Of a stretch of 64,000 bases of DNA, positions 1 to 10,918 are shown in pieces. The DNA comes from Persicaria tinctoria (taxonomy: Eukaryota; Streptophyta; Magnoliopsida; Caryophyllales; Polygonaceae). The position numbers and the translations under genes are program-made. Below the pieces are notes generated by a model that saw only the letters and a list, made by a program, of their open reading frames with translations, ran no database searches and had not been told where the DNA came from. Position 1 is the first letter of the stretch. Each line of letters opens with the position of its first letter. The stretch lies in assembly GCA_037127255.1 (NCBI GenBank), contig JBANSL010000004.1:11760967-11824966 (forward strand), in the 5' to 3' direction.

Positions 1-660
1 TGAGAAGCAGTGTGACTCACGCGCTTCCCATACCTTCCAAAATTAAATCACCGTTTTAACAATCCCTTTCCTCACATTCGTCTCTCCGCTCACCACTAGC
101 ATCTCCATCACTTCCAGATATGAACACCACTAGACGACTCCATCGAATTCCCAACGTCGCTTCTCCAATTCGCCTCTACACTGCCATGGCCAATTCAAAC
201 AACTCCCCGCTCGAATTTGTGACGGCGGCGGCGACCATGAAATTCGAGCAGGTAGTCGTCGCGACAATGGAGCAGCAGCGTCCAGTGGAGGCCCCGCACC
301 AGTCGCTGCTTCTCCCGGCCACCGAGTGGTACCGACGGCACCGCCTCCTCTAGTCACTGATTTTCTTGATTCGATTGCTTTCGATCGCGATTGCTCAGAT
401 TACTGGCGGCGGCGGAAGCTAGGGCTTTGGAATTGGGGATGAGGTCGGGAGGTGTAGAGGATGACTGGAGGGCGTTGAGAACGGCGTGTCCTACTCCTCC
501 GATTTCTTCCTGGCTTGACCGGCGCTTAGAATAGGATTATAGGAGGAGGATTGAGGTGGGCGGAAGCTACGTTTAATTGAAGAAGATGAGAAGTTAGGGC
601 TAATTACGAGACTGGCCCAGTGTTCTCACTTTCTGCGTTCAGAGACAACAAGGAACCGAG
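1..660. other. unassigned gene-like segment
   Basis: This moderately GC-rich stretch differs from the AT-rich repeats that follow. An open frame on the plus strand at 120-353 (77 codons) and a GC-rich stretch to about 600 look like the 5' end of a plant gene or a captured fragment. I recognise no domain, and the frame has no convincing splice partner downstream. It may be a broken first exon or TE-captured sequence. Nothing else is supportable here. Confidence 0.25.
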
Positions 661-2240
661 ACAAAGATGTGTTTGGTTGTAATAGCAAGTGGTTCAGGCT
701 TTAATACCAAGTGGTTCAAAGTTTTAATACGAATTAGTTTAGGGTTTTATACCAAGTGGTTTAGGGGTTTTTACCAAATGGTTCAGTGATTTTTATACTA
801 ACTGGTTCAGGGTTTTTATACCAAGTTATTCAGGGTTTTAAACCAAGCGGTTCAGGTCTTTAATACCAAGTGGTTCAAAGTTTTAATACGAATTGGTTCG
901 GGGTTTTATACCAAGTGGTTTAGGGGTTTTTATACCAAATGGTTCAGTGATTTTTATACTAAGTGGTTCATGGTTTTTATACCAACTTATTCAGGGTTTT
1001 AAACCAAGTGGTTCAAGACTTTAATACCAAGTGGTTCAGAGTTTTAATACGAAGTGGTTCAGGGTTTTTATACCAAGTGGTTCATTAAATAAAGAGTAGT
1101 GGTTCATCTAATAAATAGTATTAGTTCCTGAAATAAATAATATTGATTAATGAGCCATTTTATTTAAAAGACAAATAAATAAATATTAAAAAATAAACAT
1201 TAAAATAAAATAAAAGAAGAATGAAAATTTTACAATTATTAAATAGTAGTGGTTTATGAATAAAGAGTAGTGGTTCATTAAATAAATAATATTAGTTCAT
1301 TAAATAAATGATTAAAAATAAACATTAAAAAAATAAAAAAGAATGAAAATTTTACAAATATTAAATCATAGTGGTTCATTAAATAAAAATTAACAAATAT
1401 ACATTAAAAGAAAATAAAAGAAGAATGATAATATTATAATTATTAAATAGTAGTGGTTCATGAAATAAAGAGTAGTGGTTCGTCTAATAAAGAGTAGTGG
1501 TTCACCAAATAAATAGTATTGGTTCATGGACCATTTTATTTTAAAAACAAAATAAATAAAAAAATTACAAAATAAAAATAAAAACAAAATAAAAGAAGAA
1601 TTAAAATTTTTACAATTATTAATTAAAAAGTAGTGGTTCAGGGTTTTTATAACAAGTGGTTCAGGGTTTTAAACCAAGTGGTTCAGGGCTTTAATACCAA
1701 GTGGTTCAGAGTTTTAATACGAATTGGTTCGGGGTTTTATACCAAGTGGTTCAGGGGTTTTTACCAAATGGTTCAGTGATTTTTATACTAAGTGGTTCAG
1801 GGTTTTTATACCAACTTATTCGGGGTTTTAAACAAAGTGGTTCAAGACTTTAATACCGAGTGGTTCAGGATTTTAATACGAAGTGGTTCATCAAATAAAG
1901 AGTAGTGGTTCATCAAATAAATAATATCGGTTCATCAAATAAATAGTATCGGTTCATGAATCATTTTATTTTAAAAGAAAATAAATAAATAATTAAAAAT
2001 AAACCTTAAAAGAAAATAAAAGAAGAATGAAAATTTTATAATTATTAAAATAGTAGTGGTTTATGAAATAAATTCTAGTGGTTCGTGAAATAAAGAGTAG
2101 TGGTTCATCAAATAATTATTATTTGTTCATGAACCATTTTATTTCAAAAGCAAAATAATAATTAATTAAAAAATAAATATTAAAAGAAAATAAAATAAGA
2201 ATGAAAATTTATAATTATTAAAAAATAAACATTAAAAAAT
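660..2240. repeat. GTGGTTCA-motif minisatellite array
   Basis: A degenerate tandem array. From 660 to 1100, and again from 1630 to 1900, units of about 24 bp read AAGTGGTTCAGGGTTTTAAT or close variants. Between and after these blocks, longer AT-rich units carry the same GTGGTTCA core, spaced by AATAAAGAGTA or AATAAATAGTA. The recurring octamer is the only conserved part. No coding capacity is evident. It is probably the interior of a non-autonomous transposable element, but I could not define its ends. Confidence 0.7.
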
Positions 2241-2327
2241 ATAAATTATAAGCGGTAATTTAATTTTTAGGTAAGTAAAACCCTTTAATAAATGAAGTCA
2301 ACTAAAATAATTATGCATAAAAATCAA

Positions 2328-2470
2328 GGAAGAGAAGTTGTTCAGATGGTTGGAGTGTTGTGTGGGTGGAGTAGAGGTCCCGGGTTCAAGTCCCCTTCTC
2401 ACCGTTTTGTGTTATGACCAGTGGAACACAAATTGAATGTTGCGTGAGTGTGGGGCACGCGCGCCTGGTT
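2328..2470 (+). mobile_element. tRNA-derived SINE-like head
   Basis: The sequence around 2345-2358 (CAGATGGTTGGAGTG) resembles an RNA polymerase III box A. The one at 2382-2393 (GGGTTCAAGTCC) is a near-perfect box B, about 35 bp downstream, which is the spacing of a tRNA-derived promoter. A unique body of about 80 bp follows. This matches the layout of plant tRNA-related SINEs. The 3' tail and target-site duplications were not resolved, so the limits are approximate. Confidence 0.45.
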
Positions 2471-2565
2471 GAAAATAAATTTTTGGAATTAATTTAATCT
2501 ACGAAGACCAATCAAATCACTTCTTTCCTTCTCACTTTTGGTGACCTTTTCACCGGAACCCAACC

Positions 2566-2566
2566 C

Positions 2567-2611
<45 letters not shown>

Positions 2612-4296
2612 AGGGAGAGAGAGAGGTTGACTCGTATGTGAGCAAGTCTTATGGTATAAAATGTGAGCAATTTTAGGACTTTAGAGGATGGATAATGAAT
2701 GGACAAGATTAAGTCTAAATTTTAATTATTTAGTAATTATGGATATTGGGGCCCACATTAAAATCAATTCCACTCTCCTCATATGGGTGAATCTCACTTG
2801 CGTTCTCTCTCAAAAGAAAAAAAACTCACTTCCAAGATTTTTTGAAGTGACGTTTTTTTTTTACTAAATTTACAAACAAAAATAAAGAGGATGTTTTAGA
2901 AGATATAAATCAAAAACATGTATGTGGATGTTTTAATTTCTTTATTCAATTTATTCAAAATATTAAGGTTCATCTTACGTCCCACAAATATTTTCAAGTT
3001 ATATATGTGAATAACGTCATTTTATATATGAATAATAACGTGGTATGTATGAATATTTAGCACATGAATAAACGCATAATGTCAAGTTACTTACGAATAT
3101 TGAACACAAATTTCTTCAAATTATTTATGAATATTGTCAAGGTAAAATAGTATAATGACAAGATCCATATTAAATATCATATACAAGTCTCTCATCCATA
3201 TAAAACAAACCATGAATACGAATAATCATTTATTTACATTTGAATAGTATATACATACATACGAATACTAATCCACATCTATATGAATAATAAGCCATAT
3301 ACGTATGAATACTAATTCACATCTATATGAATACTAAGCCATATACATATGAATACTAATTCATATCTATATCTATATGACTACTAAGTCATATACGTAC
3401 GAATACTAATCCACATCCATATGTATACTAAGTCATAAACATATGAATATACACAAACTTATCACACAACAATATAATTAATTGAGAATTACTACCTATA
3501 ACCAAGTCCAACCATCGAACTCATTAGCATCATAGATGTAGCCCTAGGATATGAGGATTGCCTTGCCACCAAATCCGTCTCGTTTCAAGACTTGTCGACA
3601 TCTCCAAGGGTCGTCTTCTTCGTCAAGTTCTTGGGAATTCATGAGATATAAAAATATATAGCCACACATCACAAAATCAAAGCGCAAGAGCACGAATTCA
3701 CAATCAAAAGAACCTTTTTAAAATCAAGAATCAATTAATCAACCGATTTCAAGCTAGATCTAGGTAAAGTAAAAACAATTTGAGGTCTAGGGTTGTAAAA
3801 AACCTAAAATCCCAAAATAAAACGTATCTATATATTAAAAAAAAAAGGCAACATCAAAGATTCATATAAGAGCAAACAACAACAATAATTCAGGCAAACA
3901 ACAATCAAGATTTAAGCAAAACCTTAAGTTAAAAAAAATGGCTGCCGAGAGGAAGGAGAAAGGATTAGCAGGAGGAAGTAGAAAGTGGATAGGGATGCCC
4001 TCGTATCCGAATATCTTCACTTTTTCCTTTATAAAGATTTTCCTATAAGAAAATTGATTTAAAATTAATTAATAATTAATTAATTAAATAATTTGACCCC
4101 GTACCAGTCACGCACAAATTCAAGAGAGTGATCTAATTTTGTGTGTGGGCCCCATTGCCCATAATTAAAAATTACTATACATTTTAATTGAATCTTTTCC
4201 ATCAATTTTCATTCATCCAATGGTCTAAGATTGCTCACATTTTACACCATAAGACTTGCTCACATAGGATCTATACTCTCTCTCTATATATATATA
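2566..4296. mobile_element. TIR element 1 bounded by (TA)n microsatellites
   Basis: The left arm runs (TA)n, (GA)n, then a GTGAGCAAGTCTTATGG block at about 2639-2655 and a further AATGTGAGCAA motif. The right arm (about 4195-4296) is its reverse complement in the same order: TTGCTCACATT, CCATAAGACTTGCTCAC, (CT)n, (TA)n. The inverted homology covers roughly 130 bp per arm. The interior (about 1.5 kb) is AT-rich, with many ATATGAATA-type repeats and a short open frame near 3642-3544 on the minus strand. No transposase is present. The ends inside (TA)n recall microsatellite-targeting elements such as rice Micron, which is an analogy only. Confidence 0.6.
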
Positions 4297-4724
4297 GGGT
4301 TTACTTCAAATGTAAAAAATCCTTAAAGTGTAAAATACGCTTATTGTGTAAAATTTGCTAATGGGCCTAATTTAATTACTAATGGGCCTAATTTTATTAG
4401 TAGAATATCTGCCCCTTGCCCATGCGTGTGCCCCCCTTGCCCCCCCTTCTCGGACCCGGTTTTTTTTTTGTTTTTTTGCCCAGAATTTTTTTTTTCGTGG
4501 TAACACTTTCTGCTGTGCAAGTATAACTTGCTTTTGTGCACATATAACATCTTATTGTGCAAATATAAGTTTATTTTGTGCAGACAAATAATTCATTATG
4601 GGGTAAATTGGTAAATGTGTCTATTTCAATTATAAAAATTTATAATTGAAATATGTTTAATTTATGGGTAAATTGGTAAATATGTCTAATTTTATGGGTA
4701 CATGCACTTTTTCCCGTTTTCGAT

Positions 4725-4960
4725 ACCTTTTGTGCAACTGTGAAGTGCATTTGTGCATCTGTGGAGTGCATTTGTGCAACTGTGGAGTGCATTTGTGCAA
4801 CTGTGAAGTGCATTTGTGCAAGTGTAAAGTGCATTTGTGCAACTTTAATTGTGCAAATTTAAAGTAGGATACAGTTGTGCAAATTTAAACTACAATTGTG
4901 CAAAAGTAAGATACAATTGTGCAGATGAAGAATACAATTGTGCAAATGTAAGATCATAAT
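4725..4960. repeat. 21-bp TTGTGCAACTGTGGAGTGCAT array
   Basis: Five to six head-to-tail copies of a 21-bp unit (TTGTGCAACTGTGAAGTGCAT and variants) lie at 4727-4845. They are followed by looser copies that keep only TTGTGCAAAT. Because 21 is a multiple of three, long open frames appear on both strands. They have no start or codon-bias support and are shadows of the repeat. Confidence 0.8.
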
Positions 4961-5226
4961 GCGCATTAATAAGTCAAAAGATGTGCTTTTGAAATCGATG
5001 TTTTAATTTTGTTTTTTTTTTTTACTTTTGAGAGTTTGGGTTCACCTCTCGGATAATTTAGGTTGATATATGTAAGTTTGAAATCGATTTTTTTACGTAT
5101 AAGCTTTTAAAATTAAAGTGCATAAATAAGATTAAAATGTGCATAATTAAGGTTAAAAAGTGCATAACTTAGATTATAATGTGCATGATTAACAATTTGC
5201 GATTGTTGCGCTCTTGTCTATTATGC

Positions 5227-5296
5227 AACCTATGTGGATTTGAACCCACATCTTTTGTGCAAACGCACATTGCTCTACCAATTGAGCTAATAGGCT
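5227..5296 (-). pseudogene. tRNA-like sequence, copy 1
   Basis: Read on the minus strand, it has an acceptor half AGCCTAT pairing with ATAGGTT, a D arm GCTCAATTGGTAGAGC, and a T arm GTGGGTTCAAATCCAC that lacks one C. The middle is a TGTGC-GTTT-GCACA hairpin with a four-base loop, so no normal seven-base anticodon loop exists. It is therefore tRNA-like rather than a decoding tRNA gene. Two relatives occur at 14956-15230 and 15488-15557. It lies inside TIR element 2. Confidence 0.6.
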
Positions 5297-5344
5297 GAAT
5301 GATGATTTTTATGCTAAAATAGAATAACCTAATCGATCTAAAGC

Positions 5345-5825
5345 ATATTGCAATAAAATTATAAAATTCAATTAGCTCATGATTCACAAACAATTTGACA
5401 ATGCTATAAACATGAAATTAGCTCCAAATCAATCCAACAACACAACCATATCATCAGTTTAAGTCAATTTTGCTTTTGGCAAAAAGCCCTAAATTCTAAA
5501 ACATATCACAATCTAAAATTCTAAAATTCAATTAGCTCATGATCCATAAACAATTTGACAATGATATGAACATGAAATTATCTCAAAATCAACCCAACAA
5601 CACAACCATATCATCAATTTCAATCAATTTGGCTTTTGGCAAAAAGCCCCAAATTCTAAAACATATCGCAACCTAAAATTCTAAAATTCAATTAGCTCAT
5701 GATCCATAAACAATTTGACAATGATATGAACATGAAATTAGCTCAAAATCAACCCAAAAACACAACCATATCATCAATTTCAATCAATTTGGCTTTTATC
5801 AAAAAGCCCCAAATTCCGCTCCTAA
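5345..5825. repeat. 160-bp tandem repeat, three copies
   Basis: The decamer ATTAGCTCAT recurs at 5371, 5531 and 5691, giving an exact 160-bp period. Each unit contains AATTTGACAATG, CACAACCATATCATCA and GGCTTTT..CAAAAAGCC. The copies are highly similar, so the duplication is fairly recent. It sits in the interior of TIR element 2. No coding function is apparent. Confidence 0.85.
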
Positions 5826-5899
5826 ATCAAACCCTAGGTTTTCAATCTCAACCTAAATCATTTAAACAATCCAAATAACTGTAATAAACAAGTTTAGAG

Positions 5900-6340
5900 T
5901 TAGAAATCATACCAAATTCGAGTGGAAACAAGGAGAAAAATCGGGATTTCGAAGGTTTTCCGAGCCAAAAAGAACCGATTAGCGCTGTTGGGGAAGATGG
6001 CTCGGTGTGGGCTCGGCTGGGCACGAACCAAGGGGGTTCCGGGCTCGGGGGTGCGCCTGAGGGAGGGGGTTCGAGCTGGCCGGGGCTGGTGGCCGGAGGT
6101 GGCTCGTGGGTGGCGTGGGAGGCCGACAACCGAAGCCGCTGTTGGCTCGACGGTGCTGCTAGAGACGCTCGCGTCTGGGCGCATCTGGGCTCGAACCAGG
6201 CCGGTCCAGGGCTCGGGGGTTGCGCACCGGGGTGGGCTCGAGGGCGGCTGGTCGCTGGTGGACGGAGGTGGCTCGTGGTGGGTGCGGGTGCGGGAGTCCG
6301 AGGGCTCGGGGTTGCGCGCGTATGTGTTGTGTTGATTTGA
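5900..6340. other. GC-rich block inside TIR element 2
   Basis: This G-rich island stands out sharply from the AT-rich surroundings. It contains two imperfect copies of a stretch with GGGCTCGGGGGT..GCGC and GGAGGTGGCTCGTGG (near 6050-6110 and 6205-6280). Open frames run through it in several phases, as expected from base composition alone. It may be a captured host fragment, but no protein domain is recognisable. Confidence 0.4.
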
Positions 6341-6460
6341 AAATTTTACACGTTAAGCAAATTTTACACGTTAAGGATATTTTACATTTTAAAGCTTCCC
6401 TATATATATATATATATGATAGATCACACTCAAGCTAGACTCTGGTTCCGCTCCAACTAG

Positions 6461-6652
6461 GAACACGAAGTGAAAGTGGATAGGGATGAAGATGGCCTAT
6501 TCTGGTTGACTCAAGGATGGCGCGACTTCACACAAGTAAATCGAGTCAATGTAGGATCGGCCTTAATTTTCACCTACATGGGGGACTCCATCTTTGAAGT
6601 CGACGTTGTCAGCCCTGACAGCGAGGAATATGGAGAGGTAGGACGTCCTTAG
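6461..6652 (+). pseudogene. B3 DNA-binding domain fragment, 3' end
   Basis: The open frame after a TAG at 6458 encodes a segment with GLFWLTQGWRDF, then VNVGSALIFTYMGDS and FEVDVV. This is the order of the C-terminal half of a plant B3 domain of the REM type (GW..F, then G..L.F.Y.G, then F.V.V). The frame ends at 6652, and AATAATAAAAG about 120 bp later could be a polyadenylation signal. It looks like the last exon of a B3 gene left behind at the edge of TIR element 2. No upstream exon was found. Confidence 0.5.
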
Positions 6653-6924
6653 GTTCCTACCCTATCCTTCGCGTCAATATCTCTAAAATGATGTAACGAG
6701 TTTAAAGGGATCCAACCTCTAAGAAATGTTTCTGTACGCTGCTTCGTATTATGAATAATAAAAGATCCCTCTTTCTATTTTATTTCTAAAATCACAAGAA
6801 CACAATAAGGAGAATCATAGATTCCCTTTTTTCTTTATTTTACGAAAACTTAAATAGAAAGATCAGTTTACAAACTCCCAAAGCATGACGCGGAAACAGC
6901 TCAATTAGAACTGCATGATGAAGA

Positions 6925-7095
6925 AACCGAGTTCAAGGTGGCCTCGTGGTCATCCTCAATTTCACGACGCGGACAGACTTGGAAGGAAACATTACCCTTG
7001 TGAAAAAACATCATGACACTTCCTATCCCCAGGTGGTGAAGTATAAGAAACTCATCCCAACCGCTATCAATCTGAAAAAGACCATTCCACTCCAA
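6925..7095 (-). pseudogene. second B3 domain fragment, inverted
   Basis: The minus-strand frame encodes WNGLFQIDSGWDEF, then LGIGSVMMFFHKGNVSFQV. This is the same B3 C-terminal pattern as the plus-strand fragment at 6461-6652, but diverged and in opposite orientation. The coding match is limited to about 55 residues. It is probably a remnant of another REM-like B3 copy rather than a functional gene. Confidence 0.45.
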
Positions 7096-7724
7096 GATAC
7101 AACCACTGGAAAATCTCGAACAAGATATGATGAAAGAAAAGCCCACCGAGGCGGAAGAGGCCCATATTCAGCCTCAAATTGAGGAGGCATAACCTGCACA
7201 CCGATAAAGCTAAAAACTTAATATAGGTAACCCAAGCTATGTTGGAAGGAAAATAAAGAAAACTCAATAGCCGAGAAAGCTGCTCCACACTCTCAATCTT
7301 TTGAAAAAAGGCCCAAGGGTTAAAATTTTCTGATGACATAATGCTTGCAATGGTGCAGTCGATTGACAAAATGTAAGAGGCGGCAAAGGAGATAAAAATC
7401 AAGGCTATAAAAAGGAAAATTCCCCCATAAAGCATAAAGACAGGTGGTAAAAGACTTCATACATTCGGACCGACCCTTTCAACACTTGGAGAGGTCAGAA
7501 CGTAGATATATAGATATTTACTGCAAGCAAAATATACAAGCAATACCAGTGTTTTATCCAAAGAGATCTTTAACCCAAATTCTCAAAACAAGGGGAGTAT
7601 CCCAATGGAACGCAAAAAAAAAGGAAACCAAACATAGGTTCCCAAATCCATAAAAGTTTCATCCCACAAAGAACTAAAAATCAAAGTTTAGGGGGGGGGG
7701 GGGGGGAGGGGGGGTAGCTGCTTT

Positions 7725-10399
7725 TTAAACTTCTTCATCTGTGTCCTCAACGTCTTCATCGTCAGAATAAGAATCTTCCGTGGCCATCTCCTCCTTTGAA
7801 AGCCCCCAGTCGGCACTGCTCATACTAGGCTCAAACTTCTCCAGGGGAGCACCAGGGTTAGTTGCTGAACGTGTAACACTTTGGTTGATCCCTGCAACCC
7901 ATCCCTTCCGAAAATAGCTAAAACACTTATCTTTCAAAATACTAGTGCCCTTCGAAGTCTGGAGACAAGCTTTCGCCACAGAGGACAAGAAGGGGATGTC
8001 AACCTCAGTTTTTATCCACTCAGAAGATAAATAAGTCAAACCTTCAGGACTCTGAAGCCATTGGAGGGCCACATCTTGATCCGGACGCGCCTTGATCGTG
8101 TCAAGTTCTTGCTTAGTAATAGACACTTCTTCGCGAAGAATGGAGAGATCTTCTTCCATCTTATCAATGCTGGCCTGCCGGGTTTGAAAAAGCTCTCGCG
8201 AGGCCCCTTCAGCCGCTTCCAGCTCTTTGACGCGGGAGACATCAGTGCTCAAAGAAACTTTCAAATCATCATGTTTTTTCCGCAAAGCTACCATTGCCTC
8301 TTTCTGGGCTTGCACCTCCTCATGAAGGTCTGCTGACCTCTTTTTGAACTTCTCCACTAAGGCCGGGTCACCCACAATGTTCCCCATGATTCGGAGCTGA
8401 TGAGTCAGTTTTTTAATATCCTCTTCTTTCTTTCTAAGATCCTTCTCTCCACACACCATGCGTCTCTCGACATCCGGTTGAATCACCCTTAGCTGGAATA
8501 AGGGAAAGTGGAGTAGGAAAAATTGAAATTAAACCGCGTCAAGTTATTCCAAAAGGTGAGAAAGGAAAGTTAACCTACCCATTGAATAATATGATCTAGG
8601 TTAGTTGAAAGAGTGACGGGATCTAGTCGACTGATATATCCTTGCTCAGGGAGACAACGCTTCTTAGCCGGGAAAGCAAGACCTCGTAAGTCAATCGGAT
8701 CAAAGCCTGGAATGGGAAACTCGCGAAGAGTTGCTTCACCCTCTAAAAAGAGCCCCCTTTCATCCATGGTCGAGGGCCCAACAACAATAGCGACCTTCCT
8801 CTTTTTTGATTTAGAAGTCTCGGGCGCGGAGGGACAAATACGTTTCTCTCGAGGCACAGGAACCAATGAAGAAGACTCAATGAAAGCTCCGGTCTCATCC
8901 GCGGTGCTCACATCAACAGTCGATACCACTTCCAGGACCAGAGGAGGAGCAGGAGGATCATTGGCTATCGAACTTGTCTTTTTCTTCTTCCCGGATCTGG
9001 CCTTATGCCGTTTCAAAAGTGCATCCAAATCCATTTTATCTAAACACAAAAACATTCCACGATAAGTCATCCATCAAAGAAAGACAAAACATGAAGACAC
9101 AAATTTATATACCAAGAAAAACAATAAAACAAAAGAGTCACCTAGTCGCGGATGAGGCATACTCAAGCCAGCCATCTCAAGACGAAACGCGGATAGCATT
9201 TTATCTCACGGAAATCTAGGAGTATGAGAAAACGATTGCTTGAACTGAGAAAGATTGGAAATTTTTGGCTTCATCAAATAGCAAAAAATCCCCAGAACAG
9301 TTCGACAATTAAAGCCTTGCCCATATCTATCGCGGACCAAAAACCACTTGTACTTCCAATTCAGTTTGCTAGACAACCTTTCCATATACCCACAACTTGA
9401 GTTGCACTGGTAAAACCTTGAATCCTGAGTTCCCTTTTTTAAGGAAAAGATACTGAACATTAACTTCAAAGAAGGAGCAACACCAATCTCCTTACACCTC
9501 ATAATAAAACTGGTAAAAAACATCCAACCATTAGGAACAATCTGAGCAGGACTCAAATTGTACTCATCCAAAAACTTTGAGAAAAAAGGATGTAAGGAAA
9601 GTCGGAAGCCTTGAGATAAGCTAGCTGCATATACAACCAAACAATCTTCATAAGCGTCTAGGCAACCACCCTCTTCCTCAGGAAGACATAATTCTACACT
9701 TGCTGGCCAGGGGAAGACTTGCGAAAGAGCATCAAGATCTTCCAAATTCAACAGAGTAGTGCAACCCCTCAACTTACTCACAGGAGACCTCCACGGATGA
9801 ATCCTATCGGTCACAACTGGTGGACGACTGGATGGAGGCGGAAGAGGTTTAAAATCCCCCAGAAAAAGGCAAGTATCCAGATCCCTTAAATTATACACTG
9901 GGGTGTCTAAATCGGTCAAATTCTCTTTAGAACGGATCTTCTTCGGATTTTCTGCTAAACCAATTGGGGGAAGCTCATAAGGAATCCAAACATCCTCCGC
10001 CTCTTGATCCACAAACTGAGAGATAGATGAAGGCCCCGCATCCACCGAAGAACTAGCACCTGACTCATCCACGTCCCTTGGATTTTCATTTCCCGCGCAT
10101 CCCTTCGAAGAAGAAGAAACTGTGTAAGGAGAAGAATAGTAATCAGGGTCAGAACGCTTCTGGTGCCTTCTCACCTTAATAGGACTACCAGTAGGACCAA
10201 CTCGATCTGGAGTAGACGCGGATGTGGAAGAAGATGACTCCGATGAAGAATCATCAGAGCTAGAAGAAGAACTCCCAAAAGAGGAAGAAAGGGTCTCTGG
10301 GGTCAGACGCGCCTGAGAGGATGAAGCAACACCGCTTCTCCATCCTTCACCTCTCTCAAAATCTTCTAACAAATCACGCTCCTCGCTGAGACTAGCCAT
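7725..10399 (-). CDS. PF04195-type retroelement protein (antisense ORF), three coding blocks
   Basis: Three minus-strand blocks read in order: 10399-9210, about 9039-8573, and about 8490-7725. The first has an acidic, serine-rich N-terminus. It then has a globular part with FRLSLHPFFSKFLDEYNLSP, PNGWMFFTSF and CKEIGVAPSL, typical of the plant 'putative gypsy-type transposase' family (PF04195). The second block is lysine-rich (KSKKRK). The third is a long coiled coil with an acidic C-terminal tail. GT-AG-like junctions occur near 9210/9039 and 8573/8490, but the first junction does not keep frame as I modelled it. Such genes are known as extra, often antisense, ORFs of Tat-lineage Ty3/gypsy elements. 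Start choice (10399) is by the first Met of the conserved frame. Confidence 0.6.
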
Positions 10400-10918
10400 T
10401 TCTAAAGAAACTAGAAGAAAATCGTATGAAGTTTTACTTACACAAAGCAAAATCTCATCCAAAAACACATTCAGAGACAAACTCGCACCCAAGCTTACGA
10501 TCTAACCATCAAAAAGTTAAAAAACTTAACAGAGAAAAATCAAGAACAACTTAGAACAAGAAAAAATACCTTGAAGAGTTGAAGAAAACCACCGGAAACT
10601 TCGAGCAAACAACCGGAAACCTAGAAAACCGCCTCCGGAAAACCAAGAGGTGGGTAAGGATAAAATCTCTGGAAAAACAGAAGAAGACAAGTGTGGAGTA
10701 AAAAGAAAACGGGACGGGGTAACTTATAGGAAATTACTGACGTTTAGACTTCCGAGCATAAATGGGCCTGATAGGCCCAAATTGGGCCAAAACTCGAAAA
10801 GAGAAGGTCCACCGTCTCTAAATCAGAACTATAGCAGTAACGAAACTACAGATGTTTACTTAAAAAATCTTTATCGATCCGCATCAATCCCTGGTTGGAA
10901 TCAACTCGGCCCGAGGAG

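Larger units (their letters stand above)
4286..6417. mobile_element. TIR element 2 bounded by (TA)n microsatellites
   Basis: This element starts in the same (TA)n tract that ends element 1. The left arm (4290-4362) holds a series of GTGTAAAAT motifs after TATATAGGG. The right arm (6338-6417) is the reverse complement: ATTTTACACG repeats, then CTTCCC and (TA)n. The roughly 70-bp arms align well. The interior contains a C-rich block (4405-4460), a TTGTGCA array, a tRNA-like sequence, a 160-bp tandem repeat and a GC-rich block. No transposase gene is visible, so it is probably non-autonomous. Confidence 0.65.

Noticed and set aside
130..357. Minus-strand frame opposite the frame at 120-353
   Set aside because: Shadow frame in a GC-rich stretch with no recognisable product.
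2566..2640. (TA)n(GA)n as a simple microsatellite only
   Set aside because: The unique sequence just inside it is inverted at 4195-4296, so it is better read as the end of a TIR element.
4640..4867. Open frames on both strands with MHKCTSQ-type heptapeptide repeats
   Set aside because: They arise from a 21-bp tandem repeat (a multiple of three). There is no supporting codon bias, start context or homology.
5848..6438. Several overlapping GC-rich open frames on both strands
   Set aside because: GC-rich composition suppresses stop codons in all phases; no domain or splice structure supports any of them.
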